From NCBI GenBank assembly GCA_902514095.1, contig CABXPS010000009.1:1-32779 (forward strand): a stretch of DNA of 32,779 nucleotides, written 5' to 3'. Positions 32,555 through 32,779 of the stretch are shown in pieces (positions within the stretch are counted from its first letter, which is position 1; every line of letters begins with the position of its first letter). The notes beneath the pieces were generated by a model. The model ran no database searches and had not been told where the DNA came from. It was given only the letters and a program-made list of their open reading frames with translations. This DNA comes from an uncultured marine group I thaumarchaeote. GTDB lineage: Archaea > Thermoproteota > Nitrososphaeria > Nitrososphaerales > Nitrosopumilaceae. The translations under genes and the position numbers were made by a program.

Positions 32555-32779
32555 TTAATTTTTAACCCAATTCTGATTCTCTAAATATTCAATTTCTTTA
32601 ATCATTTCTTCCATTTTTCTTGAAACTGTCATAACTGATTTGAATTGTTCATACATTTCAAATTCTTCTTCTTTTGAAATAATTTCAACCTCTGCTTTAT
32701 CAAAGAAATTTTCTTCTTTTTTCATATGATCCATCAGATAAATTGAATATGTTTTCAAAAATCTTGCAACAGGTTCCCG
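32555..32779 (-). CDS. Hemerythrin-like protein, C-terminal part (5' end outside window)
   Basis: The frame is open to the right edge; reading from the edge gives REPVARFLKTYSIYLMDHMKKEENFFDKAE, then a helical tail. The H-x3-EE-x-FF pattern is that of the third helix of a hemerythrin/HHE cation-binding domain, where His and Glu bind a di-iron centre. A TTG at 32758 is an apparent start, but the coding sense continues upstream of it, so the true start lies beyond the window. It is 37 nt upstream of cysC on the same strand. Confidence 0.6.
   Translation of the reverse strand, partial: REPVARFLKTYSIYLMDHMKKEENFFDKAEVEIISKEEEFEMYEQFKSVMTVSRKMEEMIKEIEYLENQNWVKN

Noticed and set aside
32555-32758. 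Complete 67-residue protein starting at TTG 32758
   Set aside because: The frame stays open and protein-like to the edge and the HHE pattern needs upstream helices, so it is treated as a partial gene.
1-32779. CRISPR, insertion sequence, prophage or integration site
   Set aside because: No spaced direct repeats of 24-37 bp, no transposase or integrase motif and no tRNA-flanked repeat; genes are housekeeping and codon use looks uniform.

Overview
The window is chromosomal DNA of an ammonia-oxidising thaumarchaeon of the Nitrosopumilus/Nitrosarchaeum type. The evidence is a low G+C content (roughly 30% by eye), archaeal replication and repair genes (PriS/PriL primase), two ESCRT-III-like CdvB paralogs, an archaeal-type GlyRS, the aconitase-X pair of the archaeal modified mevalonate pathway, late-cobalamin methyltransferases and preQ0/archaeosine genes. 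Many genes have an archaeal TATA box 24-28 nt upstream of the start codon, so their mRNAs are probably leaderless. I saw no tRNA, rRNA, CRISPR array, IS element or phage gene. No stretch longer than about 220 nt lacks a gene.

Layout. 1-1499: a UPF0182 membrane protein, cut by the window edge. 1547-6111: information processing, with primase priL-priS (minus) divergent from endonuclease IV and glycyl-tRNA synthetase (plus). 6193-7717: cdvB paralog 1, divergent from a MurI-like protein that has lost both catalytic cysteines. 7710-10328: cobalamin methyltransferases cbiT-cbiL-cbiF and a small EMC6-like membrane protein. 10432-14604: RqcH/NEMF, the phosphomevalonate dehydratase subunits and endonuclease III, the last two divergent from one shared TATA element. 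14588-18356: a secreted protein, sulfate adenylyltransferase and APS reductase (sulfate assimilation), then a ThiI-like THUMP protein with a degenerate PP-loop. 18387-20479: a GT-B glycosyltransferase, a G+C-rich structured RNA-like element and two small hypothetical genes. 20503-24943: SDR oxidoreductase, UPF0104 flippase-like protein, GPN-loop GTPase, homoserine kinase and QueC. 24949-26811: small membrane proteins with FolE and QueE, which together with QueC give most of the preQ0 route. 26843-28981: a signalling-like cluster with a soluble wHTH regulator, a membrane-tethered wHTH protein and a secreted helical protein. 29202-30320: a coiled-coil protein built of five 21-residue repeats, convergent with cdvB paralog 2. 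30489-32779: small exported or membrane proteins, CysQ-like phosphatase, APS kinase and the C-terminal part of a hemerythrin-like protein.

Points most worth following up are the unassigned structured RNA at about 19644-19776, the MurI-like and ThiI-like proteins with lost catalytic motifs, the 21-residue-repeat coiled coil beside cdvB2, a palindrome at matching distance upstream of both cdvB genes, tandem repeats upstream of the wHTH gene, and the membrane-tethered transcription factor module.
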